Assembly: GCA_040381535.1 (NCBI GenBank)
Contig: JBEIHF010000042.1
Location: 1 to 7,938 of the forward strand
DNA length: 7,938 nucleotides
Origin: Micavibrio_A sp040381535
Lineage (GTDB): Bacteria > Pseudomonadota > Alphaproteobacteria > Micavibrionales > Micavibrionaceae
Direction of reading: 5' to 3'
Part shown: positions 1 through 6,991 of the stretch, piece by piece
Layout of the letters: every line of letters starts with the position of its first letter
Numbering within the stretch: position 1 is the first letter of the stretch
Program-made: the position numbers and the translations under genes
The notes under the pieces: model-generated
Seen by the model: only the letters and a program-made list of their open reading frames with translations
What the model was told of the DNA's origin: nothing
Databases searched by the model: none

Positions 1-739
1 ATTGGTATTCACGCCCATAAACATCCTCATCCCACTTCATGGATTTGATGAGCGAATTCATAGCGTGCGAGCATTGGCCTTCATCGCCTTTACGGACATA
101 GATGTATAAATCTACCTTGTTTCCCGACATTGTTTTGAATGTGTCGTAAACATTCACCAAGTCACCCGCAACGAGGGCGAAGAGATAACAGGGCTTCGGC
201 GTCGGGTCATCCCACACGGTGAAATGGCGCCCGCCATCCAGTGTACCTTTTTCTTTCATGTTCCCGTTAGATAGGAGAACAGGTGCGGCCTTTGCGTCCG
301 CTTCCACACGAACCGTGAACGTAGTCATAACATCGGGTCGATCTTGATAATAGGTGATGGTGCGAAAGCCCTCGGCTTCGCACTGCGTGCAGTATGTTCC
401 GTTCGAGCAATACAATCCTTCAAGACGCGTGTTCTTTTCGGGCTCTATCTCAGTAACGATCTCAAGTGTAAACTTATCCTTGTTAGGAATCAGCGACAGA
501 CCATTGTCATGCGCGTTGAAATCCACCTCCGCACCGTCCATCATAATAGAAACAAGTTTCAAATACTCGCCGTTAAGGAACAGCGGCTCATCGCCTTTGG
601 CATTTTTTTTGTACTGCGTTTTCGCATGCACGACTGTGTGCCCTTCGAATATCTCAAACCGCAGATCAATATGCTGCACCAGATAGGGCGGCGGCGTGTA
701 ATCATTGAGGTATATCGTTTTAGGCAGATCTGTGCGCAT
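1..739 (-). CDS. pepN: Aminopeptidase N, M1 family, N-terminal part (runs off the window)
   Basis: This is the first 246 codons of a zinc metallo-aminopeptidase that removes N-terminal residues from peptides in the cytoplasm; the family is usually about 870-890 residues. I translated it by hand from the ATG at 739 and the frame stays open to base 1. Residues 1-100 resemble the beta-sheet N-terminal domain, with the family's 'DYTPPPY' start. The diagnostic stretch is at about 108-138: GLYCSNGTYCTQCEAEGFR, then YYQDRPDVM. In E. coli PepN the matching Gln119 and Glu121 bind the substrate N-terminus, and here Q119 and E121 fall at the same numbers. The GAMEN and HExxH zinc motifs would lie beyond the window edge, so catalytic integrity cannot be judged. 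AAGGA sits 7 nt before the ATG and supports the start. The gene begins 42 bases after proB on the same strand with no obvious terminator between, so co-transcription is likely. Confidence 0.93.
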   Translation of the reverse strand, partial: MRTDLPKTIYLNDYTPPPYLVQHIDLRFEIFEGHTVVHAKTQYKKNAKGDEPLFLNGEYLKLVSIMMDGAEVDFNAHDNGLSLIPNKDKFTLEIVTEIEPEKNTRLEGLYCSNGTYCTQCEAEGFRTITYYQDRPDVMTTFTVRVEADAKAAPVLLSNGNMKEKGTLDGGRHFTVWDDPTPKPCYLFALVAGDLVNVYDTFKTMSGNKVDLYIYVRKGDEGQCSHAMNSLIKSMKWDEDVYGREYQ

Positions 740-781
740 AAGAGAATCCTTCTTTAAGACCTGAAGAATAGGGCTTTCCGG

Positions 782-1918
782 CTACCCGTTCAAGACAAGG
801 TCGTCTCTGTGAATCAGCTCGTCACCGTCCGAATAACCTAAGATTTCTGGGATTTCTGCGCTTTTACGGCCCGCAATCTTACGTGTGCTGTCGGCATCAT
901 ACTTGGAAAGCCCCAGCCCCAAGCTCCCGCCATCCATATAGGCGATTTTCACGGCATCTCCACGGTCAAAGTCGCCTTCAACTTTTTTGATGCCCGCGGG
1001 CAGAATGCTTTTACCCGAAAGAAGGGCTTTGCATGCCCCTTCATCCAGATAAATTGTGCCCTTGGGTTTGATGTGCGCCGCAATCCATTTTTTGCGAGCA
1101 TTACGAGGCTGCTCCGACGCCAAAAAGACAGTGAGATTGGCCGACCCATCGCAGACATGCTTCAGCGCGTGAAGCTCCGTGCCTTTGGCGATCACCATAT
1201 GCACGCCGGATTCCATGGCGATGCGAGCGGCTTCTATTTTGCTCTTCATGCCGCCCGTGGAAACACCTGCCAGCGCATCACCCGCCATGGCGGTATGTTC
1301 GTTGGACAGTTTTTCAACGAGGGGGATGTGTTTTGCATCGGAATCAATCCGCGGATCAGCCGTGTAAAGCCCGTCTGTGGTCGATAGCTGAATCAACAAA
1401 TCCGCGCCAATCATCTGTGCCACGCGTGCAGCAAGACGGTCATTATCTCCAAAACGAATTTCGGACGTACTCACCGTATCGTTTTCGTTCACAACGGGAA
1501 TGATGTTTTTTTCTAGCAGAGCGTGAATAGTAGCACGGGCGTTCAAATGCGAACGGCGGTTTTCTGTATCGGCAGGAGTCAATAAAATCTGCGCGACATA
1601 GACGCTATGGGCTGCAAAGGCGGAAATATAGGATTGCATCAGAGCGATCTGCCCGACAGCGGCAGCACCCTGTTTCAATTGCAGTGGTACGGAAGAAGAG
1701 GGCGTGGAATGATCAAGCCCCATGGCATTGCGGCCCATGGCGATAGCGCCGGAGGTCACAATAAGAACCGATTTTCCTGATTTTTTAAGGGCGACGATAT
1801 CTTTCGCGAGAGTGGCGAGCCATTCCTTGTTCAAACCTTTTTGCGCATCTACCAAAAGGGCAGACCCGATCTTGATGATAATTGTTTTCGATTGAACAAT
1901 CAGGGTTTGGGCTTTCAT
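782..1918 (-). CDS. proB: Glutamate 5-kinase
   Basis: ProB phosphorylates L-glutamate with ATP to gamma-glutamyl phosphate, the first and feedback-controlled step of proline synthesis, in the cytoplasm. At 378 residues it has the full two-domain length. The amino-acid kinase domain (about 10-260) contains the nucleotide-binding IIKIGSALL (K16), the TSGAIAMG loop (S56), NENDTVS (144-150), FGDND (157-160) and TGGMKSKI (221-228), where K227 matches the conserved lysine of the family. A C-terminal PUA domain follows at about 280-365, as in E. coli ProB. The start codon overlaps the stop of obgE as ATGA, so translation is probably coupled to obgE. The partner gene proA, which often follows proB, is absent here; pepN follows instead, so the second enzyme must be encoded elsewhere. 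There are no missing catalytic residues or frame problems. Confidence 0.97.
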   Translation of the reverse strand: MKAQTLIVQSKTIIIKIGSALLVDAQKGLNKEWLATLAKDIVALKKSGKSVLIVTSGAIAMGRNAMGLDHSTPSSSVPLQLKQGAAAVGQIALMQSYISAFAAHSVYVAQILLTPADTENRRSHLNARATIHALLEKNIIPVVNENDTVSTSEIRFGDNDRLAARVAQMIGADLLIQLSTTDGLYTADPRIDSDAKHIPLVEKLSNEHTAMAGDALAGVSTGGMKSKIEAARIAMESGVHMVIAKGTELHALKHVCDGSANLTVFLASEQPRNARKKWIAAHIKPKGTIYLDEGACKALLSGKSILPAGIKKVEGDFDRGDAVKIAYMDGGSLGLGLSKYDADSTRKIAGRKSAEIPEILGYSDGDELIHRDDLVLNG

Positions 1919-2949
1919 TCGTCGTATTCTTCCTCGACGACACTCACTTCCGCGCCCTTGCGAGTCTTTTGGATGATATTGTTGATTGCAAACAATACCT
2001 GCTCCACACCTTCTTTAGAAACGCCGGAAAGCAACAAGGGTTTGATTTTGGTCTTTTTATAAAATTCTTCGGCGATATGTTCGGAAAGCTCTACGCCGAG
2101 TGCATCCGATTTGTTCAACGCAACAATCTCTGGTTTATCTTCCAGACCGTTACCATATTCTTTCAATTCATTACGGATAATCCTGTACGCATTCCACGGC
2201 TCGTCCTGCGTGATGTCGATCAGATGCAACAGCACGGCTGTGCGTTCAACGTGACCCAAGAAACGATCACCGAGGCCGTGGCCTTCATGCGCACCTTCGA
2301 TCAATCCCGGAATATCCGCGAGCACGAATTCCTTGTCACCCGCACGAACAACACCAAGGTTGGGGTGCAAGGTGGTGAAAGGATAATCCGCAATTTTCGG
2401 TTTGGCGGCAGTGCACGATGCCAAGAAAGTGGATTTGCCTGCGTTGGGCATTCCGATAAGGCCTGCATCGGCTATCAATTTCAAGCGCAGCCATATACCG
2501 CGCTCTACACCCTTCCAGCCAGGTGTCTTTTTACGCGGCGCTTGATTGGTAGAAGATTTGTAGTGGGCATTACCGAACCCACCATCGCCGCCTTTAAGAA
2601 AGACGATGTGCATATCGGGTCTGTCCATGTCGAGGAGAACAGTTTGTTGATCTTCATCGAGAATTTCTGTGCCGACAGGAACGCGCAGAATAATGTCTTT
2701 GCCGTCCGCACCAAAACGCATTTCCCCCGCGCCGTTATCGCCGCTTTGCGCACGGAAGTGCTGAGCGTAACGGAAATCGATCAGCGTGTTGAGCTCTTTG
2801 ACCGTTGTGATGATGACATCGCCTCCGCGTCCGCCGTTACCGCCGTCGGGCCCGCCATGTTCGATGAACTTCTCGCGGCGGAAGGAGATACATCCCGGTC
2901 CGCCGTCGCCGCTCTTCACATAGATTTTTGCCTGATCAAGAAATTTCAT
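1915..2949 (-). CDS. obgE: GTPase Obg/CgtA
   Basis: Obg is an essential GTPase that binds the 50S ribosomal subunit, acts late in its assembly and links it to cell-cycle and stress signals. The 344 residues begin with the glycine-rich Obg fold (about 1-158: KSGDGGPGC, GGPDGGNGGRGGD, KGGDGGFGN). The G domain then shows G1 GMPNAGKST (166-174), switch I YPFTTLHPNLG (189-199), G3 DIPGLIEG (212-219), G4 NKSD (279-282) and G5 around SGVSKEG (308-314). There is no C-terminal OCT domain, only a short acidic tail, which is the usual proteobacterial form. The ATG at 2949 follows a purine-rich AAGAAGA ribosome site. A strong terminator hairpin ends only 14 bases before the start codon, so expression probably depends on readthrough from rplU-rpmA. 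Its stop overlaps the proB start by 4 bases. Confidence 0.98.
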   Translation of the reverse strand: MKFLDQAKIYVKSGDGGPGCISFRREKFIEHGGPDGGNGGRGGDVIITTVKELNTLIDFRYAQHFRAQSGDNGAGEMRFGADGKDIILRVPVGTEILDEDQQTVLLDMDRPDMHIVFLKGGDGGFGNAHYKSSTNQAPRKKTPGWKGVERGIWLRLKLIADAGLIGMPNAGKSTFLASCTAAKPKIADYPFTTLHPNLGVVRAGDKEFVLADIPGLIEGAHEGHGLGDRFLGHVERTAVLLHLIDITQDEPWNAYRIIRNELKEYGNGLEDKPEIVALNKSDALGVELSEHIAEEFYKKTKIKPLLLSGVSKEGVEQVLFAINNIIQKTRKGAEVSVVEEEYDE

Positions 2950-2963
2950 GTCATCTTCTTTTC

Positions 2964-2990
2964 AAAAAAATCAGCCCGCTAGGCGGGCTG
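2964..2990 (-). terminator. Intrinsic terminator/attenuator between rpmA and obgE
   Basis: Read on the minus strand, the sequence is CAGCCCGC, a 3-nt loop CTA, then GCGGGCTG: a perfect 8-bp GC-rich stem (2972-2990). One A and seven T (2964-2970) follow. This is a textbook Rho-independent terminator 26 bases after the rpmA stop. Only 14 bases separate the T run from the obgE ATG, too few to hold a separate promoter, so it most likely acts as a partial terminator that lowers obgE-proB expression relative to the ribosomal proteins. On the plus strand the hairpin is followed only by an interrupted T-rich stretch. Confidence 0.88.
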
Positions 2991-3016
2991 TTCTTTGTTC
3001 TTTAATTCCGGTTTAA

Positions 3017-3298
3017 TTACTCGGCAGCCTGCGGCTGAGCGTCATTGGCCGGAACGATGTTAACAATCGGTTTTCCGCCTTGGCCTTTGGTGAAGAGGAC
3101 GCGACCGTCAACAAGAGCAAAGATCGTGTGATCGGTGCCCATAGCAGCATTTTTGCCGGTGTTGTATTTCGTACCGCGCTGACGAACGATAATATTACCT
3201 GCGAGAACTACTTCGCCGCCGTAACGCTTTACGCCGAGGCGGCGACCAGCTGAATCACGTCCGTTTCTAGAGCTACCGCCCGCTTTTTTATGTGCCAT
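3017..3298 (-). CDS. rpmA: 50S ribosomal protein L27
   Basis: L27 is a small basic protein of the large subunit whose N-terminal arm reaches the peptidyl-transferase centre. The 93 residues open with the family signature MAHKKAGGSSRNGRDS and continue with RLGVKRYGG, IVRQRGT, and NTGKNAAMGTDHTIFAL, all typical. The tail after 'VNIVPAND' is a few residues longer than in E. coli (85 residues) and alanine/glutamine-rich. There is no Firmicute-type N-terminal extension requiring cleavage. AGAGGA lies about 8 nt before the ATG. The gene sits 35 bases downstream of rplU, the universal partner, and is followed at once by an intrinsic terminator. Confidence 0.98.
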   Translation of the reverse strand: MAHKKAGGSSRNGRDSAGRRLGVKRYGGEVVLAGNIIVRQRGTKYNTGKNAAMGTDHTIFALVDGRVLFTKGQGGKPIVNIVPANDAQPQAAE

Positions 3299-3333
3299 TG
3301 TCCAATCCTCTTATAATTCTTTGTTATTCTTAA

Positions 3334-3645
3334 TTAGGCCGCTTTGATGTCCGTAATTTCCAACACCGTCATGTTCTGACGGTGACCGGCGGTACGGCGA
3401 TAGTTCTGGCGGCGTTTTTTCTTAAATACCACAACCTTGTCATTCCGGATATGGGAAACCACTTTCGCGGAAACTTTTGCACCGGAAATGTCCTTGCCCA
3501 GAGCCAGTTTAGAGCCATCAGAGGAGAAGGCTACGATGTCCATTTCGATGGACGCGCCTTCTTTGTCTTCGACCAGTTCGACTTCGATACGGTCATTTTT
3601 GGCCACTTTGTACTGTTTTCCGCCGGTGCGCACTACTGCAAACAT
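3334..3645 (-). CDS. rplU: 50S ribosomal protein L21
   Basis: L21 is an early-assembling 23S rRNA-binding protein of the large subunit. Its 103 residues match the usual length and begin MFAVVRTGGKQYKV, the canonical L21 N-terminus. The basic C-terminal signature FKKKRRQNYRRTAGHRQ (residues 74-90) is the rRNA-binding block. It is the first gene of the minus-strand operon. AGGA lies 7 nt before the ATG. The promoter at 3725-3752 would give an untranslated leader of about 70 nt, which contains a hairpin described separately. Confidence 0.98.
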   Translation of the reverse strand: MFAVVRTGGKQYKVAKNDRIEVELVEDKEGASIEMDIVAFSSDGSKLALGKDISGAKVSAKVVSHIRNDKVVVFKKKRRQNYRRTAGHRQNMTVLEITDIKAA

Positions 3646-3718
3646 ATTCTATTCCTGAATTTTTGTTAATTATTTCAATAGCTTAGGATTCATTCCTGAA
3701 GCACTCATTTTTGGGAGC
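3646..3718 (-). promoter_or_regulatory. rplU 5' leader with hairpin and duplicated Shine-Dalgarno sequence
   Basis: This is the predicted untranslated leader of the rplU-rpmA message. At 3681-3702 (minus strand) GCTT, a bulged C, AGGA, loop ATGAA, TCCT and AAGC form an 8-bp stem with one bulge. The 9-mer TTCAGGAAT inside this hairpin (3692-3700) recurs exactly at the real ribosome binding site (3651-3659). The UCCU arm could in principle pair with either AGGA. That is the layout expected of a translational control element, perhaps for autoregulation by L21, but this role is inference. I do not recognise it as a described leader family. Confidence 0.4.
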
Positions 3719-3724
3719 CCGCGC

Positions 3725-3752
3725 AATATACAGGAAGTTATTAAGGAGTCAA
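3725..3752 (-). promoter_or_regulatory. Sigma-70 promoter of the rplU-rpmA operon
   Basis: On the minus strand TTGACT (3747-3752) and TATATT (3725-3730) are separated by 16 bases. Each hexamer matches the consensus at 5 of 6 positions. Transcription would start near 3717, about 70 bases before the rplU ATG. The strength fits a ribosomal-protein operon. Confidence 0.75.
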
Positions 3753-3792
3753 GAAAATCCCCCGAAGCTGGGGAACCCTTAAGAACCAGTGC

Positions 3793-3822
3793 TTGCTATA
3801 GGGGATTCAGACCGTTTATAAA
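3793..3822 (+). promoter_or_regulatory. Candidate sigma-70 promoter of the pse operon, with overlapping palindrome
   Basis: TTGCTA (3793-3798) and TATAAA (3817-3822) are 18 bases apart; matches to consensus are 4 of 6 and 5 of 6. Start of transcription would be near 3829, about 40 bases before the pseB ATG. The -10 lies inside a perfect 10-base palindrome GTTTATAAAC (3814-3823), which could be an operator or chance. The promoter points away from the rplU promoter in the same intergenic region. Confidence 0.5.
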
Positions 3823-3867
3823 CTGTGACGTATATTCATAAACTTAAGCCATTAACGGACAGGCCCG

Positions 3868-4899
3868 ATGAGAGATTTTTCGCCCAAAAATATGACCCTT
3901 GACGGGGCGTCGCTGTTTGTAACCGGCGCCACGGGTTCTTTTGGACAAGCCTTCGTTAAAAGGGTGCTCGATTCGTATAAGCCGCGACGCCTCGTTATCT
4001 ATTCCCGCGACGAATTGAAACAATACGAAATGGAGCAAAAATTTCGCTCCCACAAAAACTTTAATTCCTTACGCTTTATGATCGGTGACGTACGCGACCG
4101 GGACCGCATGACCATGGCCATGCGTGAAACCGATATCGTGGTTCACGCCGCAGCCCTAAAGCAGGTACCTGCGGCTGAATACAATCCTATGGAATGCGTA
4201 CGTACGAATATCGACGGCGCGGAAAACATTGTCCGTTCGGCTCTCGACAACCGCGTAAAAAAGGTCATCGCGCTTTCCACGGACAAAGCCGCCAATCCAA
4301 TCAACCTGTACGGTGCCACCAAATTGGCTTCCGACAAAATTTTCGTTGCCGCCAACAACACATCCGGCTCTATCGGTACGCGTTTCTCTGTTGTCCGCTA
4401 CGGCAACGTGGTTGGTTCGCGCGGCTCTGTGGTTCCGCTGTTCATGCGTCTTAAAAAAGAAAACGCCAAAGCCATTCCAATAACCGATCCGCGCATGACG
4501 CGTTTCTGGATTACAATCAATCAGGGCGTGGACTTCGTTCTTTCGAGCCTGGAAATGATGCAGGGCGGAGAAATATTCGTCCCGCGCATCCCGAGTATGA
4601 AAATGGTTGAATTCGCCGAAGCACTCGCGCCGGGCATCCCGGTTGAAAATATCGGCATCCGTCCGGGCGAGAAACTGCACGAAGTCATGATCACCGAAGA
4701 TGATTCCCGCAAAACCTATATGCTGGAAGACCGTTTCGCAATTCTGCCGTCCTTCGCTTTCTGGGAAGGTGAACACAAAATGCCTGCAGGCGCCAAGATG
4801 GTGGAAGAGGGATTCCGTTATGCGAGCGATACAAACGCCGAATGGCTTGACCACAACGGCCTGTTCGAAATGCTCCGCGCGTCGGGATATGATCTATGA
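3868..4899 (+). CDS. pseB: UDP-N-acetylglucosamine 4,6-dehydratase (inverting), pseudaminic acid synthesis
   Basis: PseB (FlaA1/FlmA type) dehydrates UDP-GlcNAc at C4/C6 and inverts C5, giving UDP-2-acetamido-2,6-dideoxy-L-arabino-hexos-4-ulose, the first step to pseudaminic acid. It is a soluble extended SDR of 343 residues, the family's usual length, and lacks the membrane N-terminus of the large PglF/CapD-type dehydratases. The NADP-binding TGATGSFG is at 19-26, SRDELKQ at 46-52 and AALKQVPAAEYNP at 95-107. STDKAANP at 137-144 and YGATK at 148-152 supply the Asp-Lys-Tyr set (D139, K140, Y148), with the same spacing as H. pylori FlaA1. VVRYGNVVGSRGSVVP, MTRFWIT and IRPGEKLHEVM are near-identical to FlaA1. 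The start at 3868 has only a weak GGACAGG upstream; an in-frame ATG at 3892 is an alternative. The stop overlaps the pseC start as ATGA. Confidence 0.96.
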   Translation: MRDFSPKNMTLDGASLFVTGATGSFGQAFVKRVLDSYKPRRLVIYSRDELKQYEMEQKFRSHKNFNSLRFMIGDVRDRDRMTMAMRETDIVVHAAALKQVPAAEYNPMECVRTNIDGAENIVRSALDNRVKKVIALSTDKAANPINLYGATKLASDKIFVAANNTSGSIGTRFSVVRYGNVVGSRGSVVPLFMRLKKENAKAIPITDPRMTRFWITINQGVDFVLSSLEMMQGGEIFVPRIPSMKMVEFAEALAPGIPVENIGIRPGEKLHEVMITEDDSRKTYMLEDRFAILPSFAFWEGEHKMPAGAKMVEEGFRYASDTNAEWLDHNGLFEMLRASGYDL

Positions 4900-6068
4900 G
4901 CGCATCCCCGCCGAATGGATTTTTACCTTACGGCCGTCAATGTATAGATGATGACGACATCAGGGCTGTTTCAGAATCCTTACGCGGCGATTATCTGACT
5001 ACAGGACCTAAGGTCGCCGAATTCGAAGAAAGTCTCTGCCAAAAAACAGATGCTAAATACGCCGTTGCCTTGAATAACGGTACTACAGCCCTGCATCTGG
5101 CTTGCCTCGCTGCGGGCTTGAAGGAAGGCGACGTCGCTATCGTACCTACAGTTACGTTTCTGGCCACCGCAAACGGCGCACGCTATTGCGGCGCGGATGT
5201 TGTGTTTGCGGATGTGGACCCTGATACAGGTCTGATAACGGGTGAAACACTGCAAACCGCGCTGAAAGAAGCCAACGGCAAAGCCAAAGCCGTTCTGCCA
5301 GTACATTTGGCCGGGCAATGCGTAGACCTTGAATCGATCAAGGAAATCGCCGACCGCAATAATCTGAAAATCATCACCGACACGTGCCACGCGCTGGGCT
5401 CTGAATATTCCGTCAATGGTAAGTGGCAAAAGGCGGGCTCCTGCGCCATAGAAGATTTGGCGACGTTTTCCTTCCACCCTGTTAAAACCATCGCGATGGG
5501 TGAGGGCGGCGCCATCACGACGAACGACAATGAAGTCGCTACTCGTTTAAAACGCCTGCGCCATCACGGCATGCAGGCGCGCCCCGATATTGCGCCATGG
5601 GTCTATGAAATGCCTGAGTTAGGCTACAATTACAGAGAACCGGATATTTTATGCGCGCTCGGCATTTCGCAGATGAAGAAGCTGGATCAGTTTCTGGAAC
5701 GCCGTGCCAAACTTGTGGCCTTGTACAACAAACAAATCGCCCGACTTGCCCCTTATATCTTGCCGCCCAAGATTATATCCAAAGGCAAAGTGGGCTGGCA
5801 TCTTTACGCGGCACGTATTGATTTCGCCGCTCTTGACGTTACACGCAAAGCGCTGATGGAAAAACTTAAGGAATGCGGTATAGGCACGCAAGTACATTAC
5901 ATACCCGTCCACACCCAGCAATATTACGCCGGTTTATACGGCAACAAAGTCCTGCAAGGCGCCCAAACATATTATGGACGCACATTGTCTTTGCCGCTGT
6001 TCCCGACCATGAAAGATGAAGATGTACTGTATGTCGTCGAACAACTGGAACAATGTCTCAAGGCATAG
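4896..6068 (+). CDS. pseC: UDP-4-amino-4,6-dideoxy-N-acetyl-beta-L-altrosamine transaminase
   Basis: PseC transfers an amino group, normally from glutamate, to C4 of the PseB keto-sugar product, giving UDP-4-amino-4,6-dideoxy-L-AltNAc. It belongs to the DegT/DnrJ/EryC1/StrS PLP-dependent sugar aminotransferases, and its 390 residues match them. Visible features are YGRQCIDDDDI (12-22), DYLTTGPKVAEFE (32-44), the cofactor phosphate loop NNGTTALHLA (60-69), TDTCHALGSEY (161-171) with D162 placed to contact the PLP ring nitrogen, and FSFHPVKTI (191-199), in which K197 is the expected Schiff-base lysine. It is followed by GEGGAITTND. Similarity of this block to H. pylori PseC (FSFHPVK, EGGAVVTND) and linkage to pseB support PseC over other sugar aminotransferases. 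The start overlaps pseB by 4 bases, so the two are probably translationally coupled. No residue essential to the family is missing. Confidence 0.94.
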   Translation: MSASPPNGFLPYGRQCIDDDDIRAVSESLRGDYLTTGPKVAEFEESLCQKTDAKYAVALNNGTTALHLACLAAGLKEGDVAIVPTVTFLATANGARYCGADVVFADVDPDTGLITGETLQTALKEANGKAKAVLPVHLAGQCVDLESIKEIADRNNLKIITDTCHALGSEYSVNGKWQKAGSCAIEDLATFSFHPVKTIAMGEGGAITTNDNEVATRLKRLRHHGMQARPDIAPWVYEMPELGYNYREPDILCALGISQMKKLDQFLERRAKLVALYNKQIARLAPYILPPKIISKGKVGWHLYAARIDFAALDVTRKALMEKLKECGIGTQVHYIPVHTQQYYAGLYGNKVLQGAQTYYGRTLSLPLFPTMKDEDVLYVVEQLEQCLKA

Positions 6069-6070
6069 AT

Positions 6071-6991
6071 ATGATTGCCTATGATACAAATCCCGCTGAA
6101 TTTCTGAAACTTCTTTCCGGCAGACACGATCTGCCCGATCCCATACAATTCGATTTGGAATCTCGGTATCGTAGCGCCGAGCATGGAAAGCGGTTCAAGG
6201 ATTTATCTTTCTTCAAAAATGACACCTGCGTGCTGTACCATAAATTCAGCGAAAATCAGTCTGGCTTTAACGGCAGTGGTGCAGAAATCCACGGCAACAA
6301 CGACATTGTCGAACAGCTTTATGATTACGCAAAGAGCTATGGATTACCCGAAATCAAAATTGATATGAAGGGTTACGAATTTCCACCGAAAGGACAATCA
6401 AAACAGAAATTCCGCGGCCTGATCGATTTAACGCAAACCGAAGCGGGACTTCACGCGGGCGTGCGCAAAAGCTTTAAATCGCTTATCAACAAAGGCCGTG
6501 CAGAAATGATTTTCAAAGCGATTACCAAAGACAATGCAGACGAAAAGGCCTTTCGCGATTTTGAAACCTTTCATCTGCAGGTGGCAGGGCGAAAAACCCG
6601 CTCTTCCGAAAGCTGGAACATACAGTTCGAAATGATCCAAAAAGGCGTTGCGGAATTGCTCATGGGTTATCTGGAACCTCATGGGCTTGTTTCTTCGGCA
6701 TTGTTTACAGATTACGGCCCCGTGACAAGTTACGCGGTTGCTGTCTATAATCGCGATCTGTTCGAAAAGCCACTGGCGCACGCTAATGTCTATGAAGGCA
6801 TGCTCCGCGCCAAGGGCAGGGGACAAAGAACTTTCAATCTCGGGGTTATTCCTCAAGAGGGCGAAGCGAGCGAAAAAGAAGTTAACATCGGTAAATTCAA
6901 GAAGGGTTTCGTACCTTCCTTGACACCTTTCTATGAATGGACTACCCCAATTTATGACAACCAAGGGAAAACTAAACATGACGCGGTTTGA
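6071..6991 (+). CDS. FemAB/GNAT-fold acyltransferase-like protein in the pse operon
   Basis: This protein of 306 residues looks like the FemAB-like branch of the GNAT fold (aminoacyl- or acyl-group transferases). Supporting features are the basic RKSFKSLINKG (about 132-142), FHLQVAGRKTRS (about 167-178) in the usual 'H...G..tR' position, a beta-rich core LVSSALFTDYGPVTSYAVAVY (about 206-226), then FNLG and a lysine-rich IGKFKKGFVPSLTP (about 273-286), which resembles the family's C-terminal FK-x-GF block. There is no signal peptide or membrane segment, so it is cytoplasmic. I chose the ATG at 6071 because AAGG lies 7 nt upstream; an ATG at 6053 would overlap pseC by 16 bases with a poorly placed ribosome site. 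It directly follows pseC, where PseH, the C4-amine N-acetyltransferase, is needed. The likely job is N-acylation of the PseC product, with acetyl or another acyl or aminoacyl group as donor. The fold call is fair; the substrate is inference. Confidence 0.72.
   Translation: MIAYDTNPAEFLKLLSGRHDLPDPIQFDLESRYRSAEHGKRFKDLSFFKNDTCVLYHKFSENQSGFNGSGAEIHGNNDIVEQLYDYAKSYGLPEIKIDMKGYEFPPKGQSKQKFRGLIDLTQTEAGLHAGVRKSFKSLINKGRAEMIFKAITKDNADEKAFRDFETFHLQVAGRKTRSSESWNIQFEMIQKGVAELLMGYLEPHGLVSSALFTDYGPVTSYAVAVYNRDLFEKPLAHANVYEGMLRAKGRGQRTFNLGVIPQEGEASEKEVNIGKFKKGFVPSLTPFYEWTTPIYDNQGKTKHDAV

Noticed and set aside
344..757. Plus-strand open frames of 137 and 110 codons near the left edge
   Set aside because: They are antisense to the pepN frame, whose translation has clear aminopeptidase N motifs.
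1882..2982. Long open frame of 366 codons on the plus strand opposite obgE
   Set aside because: It lies wholly antisense to an unmistakable obgE, has no recognisable motif, and is explained by the codon bias of obgE in the opposite frame.
3676..3694. Seven-codon leader peptide (ATG AAT CCT AAG CTA TTG AAA TAA, minus strand, 3671-3694) in the rplU leader
   Set aside because: The AGGA lies directly against its ATG, too close to work as a ribosome site, and the peptide has no regulatory codon run.
3758..3774. Small hairpin TCCCC/GGGGA in the divergent intergenic region
   Set aside because: The stem is only 5 bp with a 7-nt loop and at most four T afterwards on the minus strand, and no transcript is expected to end here; not called as a terminator.
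3783..3797. Sigma-54-like element around TTGCT
   Set aside because: The required GG at -24 is absent at the correct distance.
3839..3870. Sigma-28-like flagellar promoter (TAAA ... GCCCGATG) before pseB
   Set aside because: Spacing is 20 rather than about 15 bases and the -10-like part overlaps the start codon. It was tested because pseudaminic acid often decorates flagellin.
4156..4854. 232-codon open frame on the minus strand inside pseB
   Set aside because: Antisense shadow of pseB; cysteine-, histidine- and phenylalanine-rich composition and no family motifs.
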